Part shown: positions 18,286-27,414 of the stretch, piece by piece
Layout: the number at the start of each line of letters is the position of its first letter
Position numbering within the stretch: the first letter of the stretch is position 1
Origin: Streptomyces violaceusniger Tu 4113
GTDB taxonomy: Bacteria; Actinomycetota; Actinomycetes; Streptomycetales; Streptomycetaceae
NCBI RefSeq assembly: GCF_000147815.2
Contig: NC_015957.1
Coordinates: forward strand, 4,464,001-4,528,000
Direction: 5' to 3'
DNA length: 64,000 nt
Program-made: the position numbers and the translations under genes
Notes under the pieces: generated by a model
Database searches by the model: none
What the model was told of the DNA's origin: nothing
Seen by the model: the letters and a program-made list of their open reading frames with translations, nothing else

Positions 18286-18906
18286 CTAGTCGATTTGGCG
18301 GACGGCGAGCGCCAGAAAGCGTGTGTCCTCGTCGGCGTACGACTCCAGGCGCCAGCCGGCGCCCGCCAGCAACGGCCGTAGCTGGGGCTCCGCCCGCAGG
18401 TCGTCGGGGGTGAGGGAGCGGCCGTGGCGGGCGGCGAGAGCGGCCCGCCCCACCGGATGGAACAGCGCGAGCCGCCCGCCGGGGCGCACCACCCGGGCCA
18501 GCTCCCGCAAGCCCGGCCCTGGCTCGGCGAGATGGGAGATCAGCCCGGCGGCGAACACCGCGTCGAGGCAGCCGTCGCGCAGCGGCAGCCGCGCCACATC
18601 GGCGAGGGCGAGGCCCGCGAAGCCGTCCCGGCCCTGGCGTACGGCGGCGTCCAGCATGGCGGGCGTGAGGTCCACGCCGAGAACGGTCCCCGCGGGGCCG
18701 ACCGCGGCGCGCAGCGCAGGCAGCGCGCGCCCCGTCCCGCACCCCGCGTCGAGGACCGCGTCCCCGGTCCGCGGTCCCAGGTCGGCGACGGCGCCGGCGT
18801 AGGCGGGGCCGTCGTCCGGGAAGCGGCTGTCCCAGTCGGCCGACCGGGGAGTGAAGAAGTCCCTCACGTCGGCCGCACTGTTTCCGTGGGAGGGCTCATG
18901 TGGCAC
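18286..18906 (-). CDS. Class I SAM-dependent methyltransferase
   Basis: A 206-residue methyltransferase of the Methyltransf_11 type. Motif I is VLDAGCGTGRALPAL, motif II GVDLTPAML with acidic Asp, and the post-motifs LPLRDGCLDAVFAAGLISHL and ELARVVRPGGRLALF follow. The substrate cannot be predicted. The GTG start chosen follows GAGGAG; another GTG six codons upstream has no ribosome site. It stands alone, divergent from a roadblock gene. Confidence 0.85.
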   Translation of the reverse strand: MPHEPSHGNSAADVRDFFTPRSADWDSRFPDDGPAYAGAVADLGPRTGDAVLDAGCGTGRALPALRAAVGPAGTVLGVDLTPAMLDAAVRQGRDGFAGLALADVARLPLRDGCLDAVFAAGLISHLAEPGPGLRELARVVRPGGRLALFHPVGRAALAARHGRSLTPDDLRAEPQLRPLLAGAGWRLESYADEDTRFLALAVRQID

Positions 18907-19146
18907 GGGAACTCCTCGGGACACCTGGGGTACGACGGTGAAGCGATGCGATGAGCAAGCAGCCTACGCCCGCATCGAGTGCAGATTCGGACGCTGACCG
19001 ATCGCTCTGGCATCTGACTCTGTCAAATTTCAACAGGTTCCGTAATGCGCCCCCAAGGTGCACCCCTGCCGGGTCTAGCGTCCCTGGCCCAAAGGGGACC
19101 TGGAGCGCCGCCCGGCGCGGCGCATCCCGACCGAGGGAGACCGCCC

Positions 19147-19665
19147 ATGACCAAGCCCCGCAGTGCCGCCGCACGCTCCATGGCCGATCTCGACCGGATC
19201 CTGGACGATCTGGTGGCCGGGGCCGGAGGCGTACGCCATGCCGTGGTGCTCTCCCGGGACGGGGCGACCGTCAGCGCGTCCCATGGGCTCTCCCGTCAGG
19301 AGGCCGAGCACCTGGCCGTCGTCGCCTCCGGATTCCACCGCGTCGCCGCGAGCGCGGGGCGCCGGGGGCGCGGCGGCCCGCCCCGGCGGACGATGATCGA
19401 GATGGCGGCGGGCCTCCTCTGCGTCGCGGCGCTGGCGGACGGCGCGTGCCTGGCCGTTCTGAGCACCGCGGGCGCCGAGACGGGCGTGGTCGCCGAGGAG
19501 ACATCCCGGCTCGTGGACCTGGTGGAGCGGCGGCGCGGGCCGTGGTCCCGCCGACGCTTCGGCCGGATTCGCCGGGGTACCCGGAACGGCTCCCGGAAGA
19601 CCATGCCGACGACCACGGCGAAGGGATGCGGCGATGCGAGCGGTGACCTGGCAGGGCCGACATGA
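19147..19665 (+). CDS. Roadblock/LC7 domain protein (diverged copy)
   Basis: A 172-residue protein with a roadblock/LC7 fold over about residues 12-120 (HAVVLSRDGATVSASHGLSRQEAEHLAVVASGF). In Streptomyces these proteins (CvnB type) modulate small Ras-like GTPases in conservons. The core resembles the second roadblock gene at 21.4 kb, but the usual AYEMALLV helix is altered (AEETSRLVDL), and the C-terminal 45 residues are basic, Ser/Thr-rich and unlike the family. The tail overlaps the next gene by 32 bases, so it may have arisen by frameshift. No conservon kinase or GTPase gene is nearby. Confidence 0.75.
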   Translation: MTKPRSAAARSMADLDRILDDLVAGAGGVRHAVVLSRDGATVSASHGLSRQEAEHLAVVASGFHRVAASAGRRGRGGPPRRTMIEMAAGLLCVAALADGACLAVLSTAGAETGVVAEETSRLVDLVERRRGPWSRRRFGRIRRGTRNGSRKTMPTTTAKGCGDASGDLAGPT

Positions 19666-20827
19666 TGTGCGGGTCGAGACGGTGCCGGACCCCATCCTCA
19701 AGGAGCCGACGGACGCGGTCGTCCGGATCACCACCACCGGGCTGTGCGGCTCCGATCTGCATCTGTACGAGGTGCTCACGCCCTTCATGACCCCCGGCGA
19801 CATCCTCGGCCACGAGCCGATGGGCATCGTGGAGGAGACCGGTCCTGAGGTGACGCACATCAGCCCCGGCGACCGCGTGGTGGTCCCGTTCCAGATCGCC
19901 TGCGGACACTGCTGGATGTGCCGCTCCGGTCTGCCGACGCAGTGCGAGACCACCCAGGTCGCCGAGCACGGCATGGGGGCGGAACTCTTCGGCTACACCA
20001 AGCTCTACGGTGCGGTGGCCGGCGGCCAGGCGGAGTATCTGCGGGTGCCGCAGGCCCAGTACGGCCCGATCAAGGTGCCCGAAGGAGTCCAGGACGACCG
20101 CTACGTCTATCTGTCCGACGTGCTGCCCACGGCATGGCAGGCCGTCGAGTACGCGGAGATTCCGCGCGGCGGCACGCTCGCGGTCCTGGGACTGGGCCCC
20201 ATCGGAATCATGGCCTGCCGGGTGGCGAAGGTCCGGGATACGGCCGACCGGGTCATCGGAGTGGATCTCGTCCCCGAACGGCTGCGCCGAGCGCGCGCCG
20301 ACGGCGTCCAGGCGTATGACCTCAATGACTTCTCCCGTCAGGAGGACCTGGTCGAGGCCATCCTCTCGACCACCGGCGGCCGCGGACCGGACGCGGTCAT
20401 CGACGCGGTGGGAGCGGAGGCCCACGGCAGCCCGCTCGGCCGGACCGCCCAGCGGGTCGCGGGCTTCCTTCCGAGGGACTGGGCCGCCAAGCTCACGGAG
20501 AAGGCCGGGGTCGACCGGCTGGCGGCGCTGCGGCTGGCCATCGCGCTGGTGCGGCGCGGTGGCACGATCTCCCTCAGCGGGGTGTACGGGGGCATGGCCG
20601 ATCCGCTGCCGCTGATGACCATGTTCGACAAGCAGATCCAGCTACGGATGGGCCAGGCGAACGTGCGGCGCTGGGCCGACGACATCTTTCCGCTGCTGAC
20701 GGACGACGACCCGCTGGGCGTCCACGGATTCGCCACCCATCGCATGCCGCTGGAGGAGGCACCCCGCGCCTATGAGATGTTCCAGCACAAGGAGGACGGT
20801 GCGATAAAGATCCTCATGCGCCCGTAA
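19634..20827 (+). CDS. Zinc-dependent alcohol dehydrogenase (formaldehyde dehydrogenase-like)
   Basis: A 397-residue medium-chain dehydrogenase. Catalytic zinc ligands lie in GLCGSDLHLYE and GHEPMG; the structural zinc loop is CGHCWMCRSGLPTQC; the nucleotide-binding Rossmann motif is VLGLGPIG. Length and the loop between zinc sites fit the glutathione-independent formaldehyde dehydrogenase-like group, but the substrate is not certain. It overlaps the end of the roadblock gene and may be translated with it. Confidence 0.88.
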   Translation: MRAVTWQGRHDVRVETVPDPILKEPTDAVVRITTTGLCGSDLHLYEVLTPFMTPGDILGHEPMGIVEETGPEVTHISPGDRVVVPFQIACGHCWMCRSGLPTQCETTQVAEHGMGAELFGYTKLYGAVAGGQAEYLRVPQAQYGPIKVPEGVQDDRYVYLSDVLPTAWQAVEYAEIPRGGTLAVLGLGPIGIMACRVAKVRDTADRVIGVDLVPERLRRARADGVQAYDLNDFSRQEDLVEAILSTTGGRGPDAVIDAVGAEAHGSPLGRTAQRVAGFLPRDWAAKLTEKAGVDRLAALRLAIALVRRGGTISLSGVYGGMADPLPLMTMFDKQIQLRMGQANVRRWADDIFPLLTDDDPLGVHGFATHRMPLEEAPRAYEMFQHKEDGAIKILMRP

Positions 20828-20880
20828 ACGTCGGATGGGCGGGGGTGCGTCTTGAAGGAATGGATTTCGGTCGAATCTCG

Positions 20881-21309
20881 CTAGTCGGTGACTCCGGCGA
20901 GCGCGAGTACCTTGTCGATGCGCACCCTGACCAGCAGTTCGCCCGGCACGCCGTTGCGGTCGCCGAACTCCTTCGCCCGATCCTCACCCATGTAACGGGC
21001 GGCGATCCGGGTCGCCCAGTCGCGGACCTGCTGCAGATCGTCGATGAGTTCGGCCTGGCCCCGCAGCGTGACGAAGGCGAACGGCGGCCTGTCGTCGTCC
21101 ACGCAAATGGCGACCCGGCCGTCGCGGGCCAAGTTGCGTCCCTTGACCGTCTCCTGACCTGTGTTGAAGAGAAGATCGTCACCGTCCAGCAGGAACCACA
21201 CGGGGGCGATGTGCGGGCTTCCGTCGGCCCGCACGGTCGACAGCTTCGCGGTGCGGGTGCCCTCCATGAGGAACTTCTGCCACTGATCCTTGGTCATGTT
21301 CTGTGCCAT
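20881..21309 (-). CDS. PPOX class F420-dependent-type oxidoreductase
   Basis: A 142-residue split-barrel flavin/deazaflavin-binding protein of the pyridoxamine phosphate oxidase superfamily. The N-terminal core is TAKLSTVRADGSPHIAPVWFLLDGDDLLFNTG, followed by KGRNLARDGRVAICVDDD, which fits the actinobacterial F420-binding subgroup. The ATG used follows GGATGGGG; a TTG six codons earlier is less likely. Convergent with the alcohol dehydrogenase. The substrate is unknown. Confidence 0.85.
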   Translation of the reverse strand: MAQNMTKDQWQKFLMEGTRTAKLSTVRADGSPHIAPVWFLLDGDDLLFNTGQETVKGRNLARDGRVAICVDDDRPPFAFVTLRGQAELIDDLQQVRDWATRIAARYMGEDRAKEFGDRNGVPGELLVRVRIDKVLALAGVTD

Positions 21310-21428
21310 GTCCCCATCCTGCGTCAATCAGCGCACAACCGTGGGGTGCCGGGCGGGGCGGGTTGCCCAGACGGCGGCAGTGAGAAAGGCTGGCACGCAG
21401 CTGAAGGGGAATCGGGGAGGAATCGGAT

Positions 21429-21833
21429 ATGGCAGTGAACAAGGGGCTCGACTGGTTACTGGACGACCTGACCGAGCGGATCGCGGAGATACGGCATGCG
21501 CTGGTGCTGTCCAACGACGGGCTGGTGACGGGGGCGAGTTCCACACTGGTGCGCCAGGACGCCGAGCACCTGGCCGCGGTGGCCTCGGGACTGCACAGTC
21601 TCGCCAAGGGGTCCGGGCACCACTTCCGGACGGGCCGGGTGCGGCAGACGATGGTCGAATTCGACGAGGGCGTCCTCTTCGTCACAGCGGCGGGGGACGG
21701 CAGCTGTCTGTGTGTGCTCACCGGGCCGGACTCCGATGTGGGGCAGGTCGCCTACGAGATGGCGCTGCTGGTCAACCGGGTGGGGGAGCACTTGGGAGTC
21801 GAGGCCAGGCAGGAGACCGGCACACCCGGCTGA
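21429..21833 (+). CDS. Roadblock/LC7 domain protein
   Basis: A 134-residue complete roadblock/LC7 protein, covering HALVLSNDGLVTGASSTL through AYEMALLVNRVGEHL, which matches conservon CvnB proteins closely. It should dimerise and act on a Ras-like GTPase partner, yet no CvnA, CvnC or CvnD gene is seen beside it. The start ATG follows GGGAGGA. It is the better-preserved of two roadblock genes in this region. Confidence 0.88.
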   Translation: MAVNKGLDWLLDDLTERIAEIRHALVLSNDGLVTGASSTLVRQDAEHLAAVASGLHSLAKGSGHHFRTGRVRQTMVEFDEGVLFVTAAGDGSCLCVLTGPDSDVGQVAYEMALLVNRVGEHLGVEARQETGTPG

Positions 21834-21932
21834 TGCCGCGCGGAAGTTATCCACAGGGCTGACCGACCGTCTTGCTTCGCGGCTATCGTCGTCACTGTCA
21901 GTGATTGAGGCAGTGCGGGGGAGGACGTCGCC

Positions 21933-22895
21933 ATGGCAGTGCGGATGGATCAGGAGCTGCGGGAGAGCCAGGGGCCGTGGAGCCTGGAGTGGCTCGGGGA
22001 GCCGAGCGTACCGGGACAGGCGAGCGGGCCGGGAGACCCCGGCGGGCCGGCGGAGCCGGGCGGACCGGGCGAGAGTGTCGCGTTCGGCGCGGCGGCCCGG
22101 GCGCTGGGGCTCAAACCGCGAGAGTTCGAGCTGGCCGTGCAGTTGGGAGAGGTGCGCACCGTCACCACCGGCCTCGGCCGGCGGGTGGGGTGCGAGGAGT
22201 TGCGGCGGGTGACCGCCGCCGAGGGCTTCCCGGAGGCGCTCATCGTCCGCCTGCGCGTGGTCGGCACGGCGGAGGGCGCGGAGCTGCTCGGCATCAGCCA
22301 GGGCCGGCTCACCCGTCTCGCGCGCGGGGGCTTCTTCGCCCCCGTCCGGTTCTATATCAATCGCTATCGGGCCGTCGTATGGCTCTATCCGGCATCGGAG
22401 CTGACCGAGTTCGCCATCAGGCAGCCGGAGTTGCTGAGCGGCCGCACGCCGCCTGGGCTGAGCGTCGCATTGGCCGCCGGGGAGGACTGGCGGGCCGCGA
22501 AATGGCGCGGCCGCAGGATCGGCCAGTTGCTCGCCCAGACCGAGGACCCCTGGGAGCGGGCCGCGGTCCTGGCCTCGGTGCTGCGTTCCGTCGAACTGGC
22601 CTCGGCCGTGGCCGATCCGTACGAGCGGGCACATCTGCGGGCGCTGCGCCCCGCGCTCGTCCGGATGCGCCCCGAGGCCGGCGCGGTCCGGGACGTCATC
22701 GACGCGGTGGTCACGGCCGACGACCCACGGGAGATCCGGCGCTATCGGGCCGCCCTTGCTTCCTCACTGGGCGATGCCCGTCGGGCCCGGCCGGCGCCGC
22801 GCCCGGACGCCGGGGCGGAGCGGCCGCTCGAGGATCGCACCCCGGCCCCGGGCCGCCCGCGGAGCCTGTGGCAGAAGCTGGTCGGCAGGCGATGA
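21933..22895 (+). CDS. Streptomyces hypothetical protein (DUF6397-like)
   Basis: A 320-residue cytoplasmic protein, start ATG behind GGGGGAGG. After a Gly/Pro/Glu-rich N-terminal 45 residues there are two helix-turn-helix-like units (AFGAAARALGLKPREFELAVQLGEV and GTAEGAELLGISQGRLTRLARGGFFAPV), the second looking like an excisionase/MerR-type fold. The C-terminus (about 275-320) is basic and disordered. A DNA-binding role is possible; the family name is from memory of similar Streptomyces proteins and is uncertain. Confidence 0.7.
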   Translation: MAVRMDQELRESQGPWSLEWLGEPSVPGQASGPGDPGGPAEPGGPGESVAFGAAARALGLKPREFELAVQLGEVRTVTTGLGRRVGCEELRRVTAAEGFPEALIVRLRVVGTAEGAELLGISQGRLTRLARGGFFAPVRFYINRYRAVVWLYPASELTEFAIRQPELLSGRTPPGLSVALAAGEDWRAAKWRGRRIGQLLAQTEDPWERAAVLASVLRSVELASAVADPYERAHLRALRPALVRMRPEAGAVRDVIDAVVTADDPREIRRYRAALASSLGDARRARPAPRPDAGAERPLEDRTPAPGRPRSLWQKLVGRR

Positions 22896-22925
22896 GACAC
22901 GGCGCGGCACACACCCCGGGGGCGC

Positions 22926-23852
22926 TCAGCCGCCGTCGATGGCTTCTCCGGCCGCTCCTTCGGCCGCGCCTCCGGCGGCACCTTCGGCGGGCCTTAGCGG
23001 GCGGAACAACCCCTCCTGCACCACCGACACCAGAAGCCGGCCCGCACGGTCGTAGATCCGGCCGCGCGCCAGTCCCCGGCCGCCCGTGGCCACGGGCGAC
23101 TCCTGGTCGTAGAGAAACCACTCATCCGTGCGGAACGGCCGGTGGAACCACATGGCGTGATCCAGCGAGGCCATGTCGAAGCCCCGTGGGCCCCACAGCG
23201 GCTCGACCGGCATCCGCACCGCGTCCAGCAGCATCATGTCGCTCGCATAGGTGAGCGCGCAGGTGTGCACCAGCGGGTCGTCCCCGAGCGGCCCCACCGC
23301 GCGCATCCATACGGCGCTGCGCGGCTCCACGCCCTTGAGTTCCTCGTCCGTCCAGCGCAGCCGCTCCACATAGCGGACGTCGAAGGGCTGCCGGCGCTCC
23401 ATGCGGGCGAACGCCTCGGGGAGCGCTCCCAGATGGGAGCGGACCTCGTCGGCGAGGGTCGGCAGACCTTCCGGCCCGGGCACCTCGGGCATCGGAAGCT
23501 GCTGCTCGATACCCGGCTCAGCAGCATGAAAGGAGGCCGTCAGATTGAAGATCGTGCGACCCTGCTGGATGGCGACGACCCGGCGGGTGGTGAAGGAGCG
23601 CCCGTCCCGGATCCGCTCCACCTGGTACACGATGGGCACACCCGGCCGCCCCGGCCGCAGGAAGTACGCGTGCAGCGAGTGCACCGGACGCAGCCCGTCG
23701 GTGGTCCGCCCGGCGGCCACCAGCGCCTGGCCCGCCACCTGCCCGCCGAACACCCGCTGCAGCGACTCATCGGGGCTGAGGCCGCGGAAGATGTCCTGCT
23801 CGATCCGTTCCAGATCGAGCAGATCGACCAGGCGCTCGGCGGGATTGGTCAT
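22926..23852 (-). CDS. tesB: Acyl-CoA thioesterase II (TesB family)
   Basis: A 308-residue double-hotdog thioesterase that hydrolyses acyl-CoA to free fatty acid and CoA. The first hotdog contains VFGGQVAGQALVAAG and RPVHSLHAYFLRPG; the second holds the catalytic Asp/Thr/Gln region (ASDMMLLD, SLDHAMWFHRPFR, VSVVQEGLFR). The start ATG follows GAAGGAG. An Ala/Gly/Glu-rich tail of about 18 residues at the C-terminus is extra to the family. It lies just downstream of, and on the same strand as, the RNA helicase gene. Confidence 0.92.
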   Translation of the reverse strand: MTNPAERLVDLLDLERIEQDIFRGLSPDESLQRVFGGQVAGQALVAAGRTTDGLRPVHSLHAYFLRPGRPGVPIVYQVERIRDGRSFTTRRVVAIQQGRTIFNLTASFHAAEPGIEQQLPMPEVPGPEGLPTLADEVRSHLGALPEAFARMERRQPFDVRYVERLRWTDEELKGVEPRSAVWMRAVGPLGDDPLVHTCALTYASDMMLLDAVRMPVEPLWGPRGFDMASLDHAMWFHRPFRTDEWFLYDQESPVATGGRGLARGRIYDRAGRLLVSVVQEGLFRPLRPAEGAAGGAAEGAAGEAIDGG

Positions 23853-23913
23853 CGGTGGTGCTCCTTCACTGAGGGGGCCGTGCCGGTCCTCGGCGTGGAC
23901 CGCGTCCAGGAGG

Positions 23914-26442
23914 CTACAGTTGGCCCACGTCGGTGACCCGGACCACCGCCCGGCCCTCCTCGTCGGAGGCGGCGAGATCCACCTCCGCCGAGATGCCCCA
24001 GTCGTGGTCGCCGTTCGGGTCGTCGAAAGTCTGACGCACCCGCCACAGGCCGTGCTCGGGGTCCTCCTCGATCAGCAGCAGCTTCGGCCCGCGGGCCTGC
24101 GGCCCGGTGCCGAGCTCCTCGTACTCCTCCCAGTACCCGTCCATCGCCTCCGCCCAGGCATCCTCGTCCCAGCCGGAGTCCGCGTCCATCTCCCCGAGCT
24201 CGGCGACCTTGTCCAGAGCGGCCAGCTCCACCCGGCGGAACATCGCGTTGCGCACCAGCACACGGAAGGCGCGGGCGTTCGCGGTGACCGGCCTGACCTG
24301 GTCGGCGCGCTCCTGCGCCTCCTCCGCCGACTCGTCCTCCGGGTTGGCCAGCTGCTCCCACTCATCCAGGAGGCTGGAGTCGACCTGCCGCACCATCTCG
24401 CCGAGCCAGGCGACGATGTCCTGGAAATCGTCGGACTTCAGATCGTCCGGCACGGTGTGGTCCAGGGCCTTGTAGGAGCTGGCCAGGTAGCGCAGCACAA
24501 TGCCCTCGGTCCGCGCCAGGTCGTAGAACGAGGTGAACTCGGTGAAGGTCATCGCCCGCTCGTACATGTCGCGGATCACCGACTTGGGCGACAGCGGGTG
24601 GTCGCCGACCCAGGGATGGCTCTTGCGGTAGAGCCCGTACGCGTGGAAGAGCAGCTCCTCCAGCGGCTTGGGGTAGGTGATGTCCTGGAGCCGCTCCATG
24701 CGCTCCTCGTACTCGACACCGTCCGCCTTCATCGCGGCGACCGCCTCACCGCGCGCCTTGTTCTGCTGCGCCGCCAGGATCTGCCGGGGATCGTCCAGCG
24801 TCGACTCGACGACCGAGACCATGTCCAGGGCGTAGGAGGGCGATTCGGGGTCCAGCAGCTCGAAGGCGGCCAGCGCGAAGGTGGACAGCGGCTGGTTGAG
24901 CGCGAAGTCCTGCTGCAGATCCACCGTCAGCCGGACGATCGGGGCGGCCCCGTCCGCACCGTCGGCGCCCGGTGGCTCCACCTGCTCGACCACCCCGCCG
25001 TCCAGCAGCGACCGGTAGATCGCGATCGCCCGGCGGATGTGCCGGAGCTGGTTCTTGCGCGGCTCGTGGTTGTCCTCCAGCAGGTGGCGCATCCCCTCGA
25101 AGGCGTTGCCGGGCCGGGCGATGACCGACAGCAGCATCGCGTGGGTGACCCGGAACCGGGAGATGAGCGGCTCGGGTTCGGAGGCGATGAGCTTCTCGAA
25201 GGTGTTCTGGCCCCAGTTGACGAAGCCCTCCGGCGCCTTCTTGCGGACCACCTTGCGGCGCTTCTTCGGATCGTCCCCGGCCTTCGCGAGCGCCTTCTCG
25301 TTCTCGACGACGTGCTCGGGCGCCTGGGCCACCACAAAGCCCGCGGTGTCGAAGCCGGCCCGGCCGGCCCGGCCCGCGATCTGGTGGAACTCCCGGGCCC
25401 GCAGCGTCCGCACCCGCTGACCGTCGTACTTGGTCAGCGCGGTGAACAGGACGGTGCGGATGGGCACATTGACGCCCACGCCGAGGGTGTCCGTACCGCA
25501 GATGACCTTGAGCAGCCCGGCCTGCGCCAGCTTCTCCACCAGCCGCCGGTACTTGGGCAGCATGCCCGCATGGTGCACGCCGATCCCGTGCCGGACGTAA
25601 CGGGACAGATTCCGGCCGAACTTGGTGGTGAACCGGAAATTGCCGATCAGCGCGGCGATCTCGTCCTTCTCGGCGCGCGAGCACATATTGATGCTCATCA
25701 GCGCCTGGGCCCGCTCGACCGCCGCCGCCTGTGTGAAGTGCACGATGTAGACCGGCGCCTGCTGGGTCTCCAGCAGCTCGGTCAGCGTTTCGGTCAGCGG
25801 CGTCGTCCGGTATTCGTAGCTCAGCGGCACCGGCCGGGTCGCGGACCGCACGACCGCGGTGGGCCGCCCGGTGCGCCGGGTCAGATCCCCCTCGAACCGG
25901 CTCACATCACCGAGCGTCGCCGACATCAGGATGAACTGCGCCTGCGGCAGCTCCAGCAGAGGGATCTGCCACGCCCAGCCCCGGTCCGGCTCCGCATAGA
26001 AGTGGAACTCGTCCATCACCACCTGGCCGATATCGGCGTCCTTGCCGTCCCGCAGGGCGATGGACGCCAGCACCTCGGCCGTACAGCAGATGACCGGCGC
26101 GTCCGCGTTGACCGACGCGTCCCCGGTCAGCATCCCGACGTTCTCGGTGCCGAATGCCTTGCACAGCTCGAAGAACTTCTCCGATACCAGGGCCTTGATC
26201 GGCGCGGTGTAGAAGGTGACCTGGTCCCGCGCGAGCGCGGCGAAGTGGGCGCCGGCCGCCACCAGGCTCTTGCCCGATCCGGTGGGTGTGGACAGGATGA
26301 CATTCGCCCCGGACACCACCTCGATCAGCGCTTCCTCCTGGGCGGGGTACAGCGAGATGCCCCGCTCCTCGACCCAGGTGGAGAACGCCTCGAAAAGTGC
26401 GTCGGGGTCGGCGTCGCTCGGCAGCTGATCGATAAGAGTCAC
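23914..26442 (-). CDS. DEAD/DEAH-box RNA helicase with DUF3516 C-terminus
   Basis: An 842-residue superfamily 2 helicase related to the Ski2/Mtr4 type. Walker A TPTGSGKS is at residues 52-59, Walker B DEFH at 144-147, motif III SAT at 174-176, and motif VI QIAGRAGRAGFD further on. The C-terminal about 400 residues match the DUF3516 extension of actinobacterial homologues. It probably unwinds structured RNA during turnover or ribosome handling. It starts at a GTG and is divergent from a membrane hydrolase gene. Confidence 0.92.
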   Translation of the reverse strand: MTLIDQLPSDADPDALFEAFSTWVEERGISLYPAQEEALIEVVSGANVILSTPTGSGKSLVAAGAHFAALARDQVTFYTAPIKALVSEKFFELCKAFGTENVGMLTGDASVNADAPVICCTAEVLASIALRDGKDADIGQVVMDEFHFYAEPDRGWAWQIPLLELPQAQFILMSATLGDVSRFEGDLTRRTGRPTAVVRSATRPVPLSYEYRTTPLTETLTELLETQQAPVYIVHFTQAAAVERAQALMSINMCSRAEKDEIAALIGNFRFTTKFGRNLSRYVRHGIGVHHAGMLPKYRRLVEKLAQAGLLKVICGTDTLGVGVNVPIRTVLFTALTKYDGQRVRTLRAREFHQIAGRAGRAGFDTAGFVVAQAPEHVVENEKALAKAGDDPKKRRKVVRKKAPEGFVNWGQNTFEKLIASEPEPLISRFRVTHAMLLSVIARPGNAFEGMRHLLEDNHEPRKNQLRHIRRAIAIYRSLLDGGVVEQVEPPGADGADGAAPIVRLTVDLQQDFALNQPLSTFALAAFELLDPESPSYALDMVSVVESTLDDPRQILAAQQNKARGEAVAAMKADGVEYEERMERLQDITYPKPLEELLFHAYGLYRKSHPWVGDHPLSPKSVIRDMYERAMTFTEFTSFYDLARTEGIVLRYLASSYKALDHTVPDDLKSDDFQDIVAWLGEMVRQVDSSLLDEWEQLANPEDESAEEAQERADQVRPVTANARAFRVLVRNAMFRRVELAALDKVAELGEMDADSGWDEDAWAEAMDGYWEEYEELGTGPQARGPKLLLIEEDPEHGLWRVRQTFDDPNGDHDWGISAEVDLAASDEEGRAVVRVTDVGQL

Positions 26443-26578
26443 GCACCTATACTGCCTGGTTTCCCCGCCGGGACGGGAACCGGCTGTGCGGACGAAGATC
26501 GCCCGCCGCTAGGCTGTGCCGGGCCGAAGCAGTCAACTCCCGCACGGAAGCGGGAAAGAACAGGGGCGGGGTACGACC

Positions 26579-27370
26579 ATGATGGGACCGGCGCATTCGC
26601 TGTCCGGAGCGGCGGCCTGGCTGGGGGTGGGGGCGGCGGCCGCGGCGGCCGGCCACTCGATGCCCTGGCCGGTGCTGGTCGCCGGCGCGCTGATCTGCGC
26701 GGGAGCTGCGCTCGCCCCCGACCTCGACCACAAGGCGGCGACCATATCGCGCGCCTTCGGGCCCATCTCAAAGGGACTGTGCGAGGTGATCGACAAGCTC
26801 TCGTACTCCGTCTACAAGGCGACCAGGAAGCAGGGCGACCCGCGCCGCTCGGGCGGCCACCGCACCCTCACCCACACCTGGGTATGGGCGGTGCTGATCG
26901 GCGCCGGAGCCTCGGCGCTCGCCATGGTCGGCGGGCGGTGGGCGGTGCTGGGCATCCTCTTCGTGCATATGGTGCTGGCCGTCGAGGGGCTGCTGTGGCG
27001 CGCGGCCCGGGTCTCCAGCGATGTCCTGGTATGGCTGCTCGGCGCGGCCAGCGCCTGGATCCTCGCCGATGTGCTGCACCAGCCGGGCAACGGCTCGGAC
27101 TGGCTGTTCAGCGCACCGGGCCAGGAGTACCTCTGGCTCGGCCTGCCGATCGTCCTCGGCGCCCTGATCCACGACATCGGGGACGCGCTCACCGTCTCCG
27201 GCTGCCCGATCCTGTGGCCCATCCCGATCGGCCGCAAGCGCTGGTACGCGCTCGGCCCGCCGAAGGGGATGCGGTTCCGGGCCGGCAGCTGGGTCGAGTT
27301 GAAGGTGCTGATGCCGGTCTTCATGCTGCTGGGCGGCGTGGGTGGGCTGGCCGCCCTCGGCGTCATCTGA
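26579..27370 (+). CDS. Membrane-bound metal-dependent hydrolase (YdjM/LexA-binding-like)
   Basis: A 263-residue multi-pass membrane protein of the YdjM-type metal-dependent hydrolase family. Signature metal-ligand motifs are visible: HSLSGAAAWLG at the N-terminus, APDLDHKAATISR, and GGHRTLTHTWVW, within about five hydrophobic segments. The substrate is unknown. The first of two consecutive ATG codons was used as the start. The gene is followed by a strong bidirectional terminator. Confidence 0.85.
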   Translation: MMGPAHSLSGAAAWLGVGAAAAAAGHSMPWPVLVAGALICAGAALAPDLDHKAATISRAFGPISKGLCEVIDKLSYSVYKATRKQGDPRRSGGHRTLTHTWVWAVLIGAGASALAMVGGRWAVLGILFVHMVLAVEGLLWRAARVSSDVLVWLLGAASAWILADVLHQPGNGSDWLFSAPGQEYLWLGLPIVLGALIHDIGDALTVSGCPILWPIPIGRKRWYALGPPKGMRFRAGSWVELKVLMPVFMLLGGVGGLAALGVI

Positions 27371-27386
27371 ATCCCGGACGGTACCG

Positions 27387-27414
27387 GGGTGGCCGCGCCT
27401 GGGCGCGGCCACCC
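27387..27414. terminator. Bidirectional hairpin terminator
   Basis: A perfect inverted repeat, GGGTGGCCGCGCC with GGCGCGGCCACCC, and a minimal loop between the convergent hydrolase and ABC transporter genes. Confidence 0.8.
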
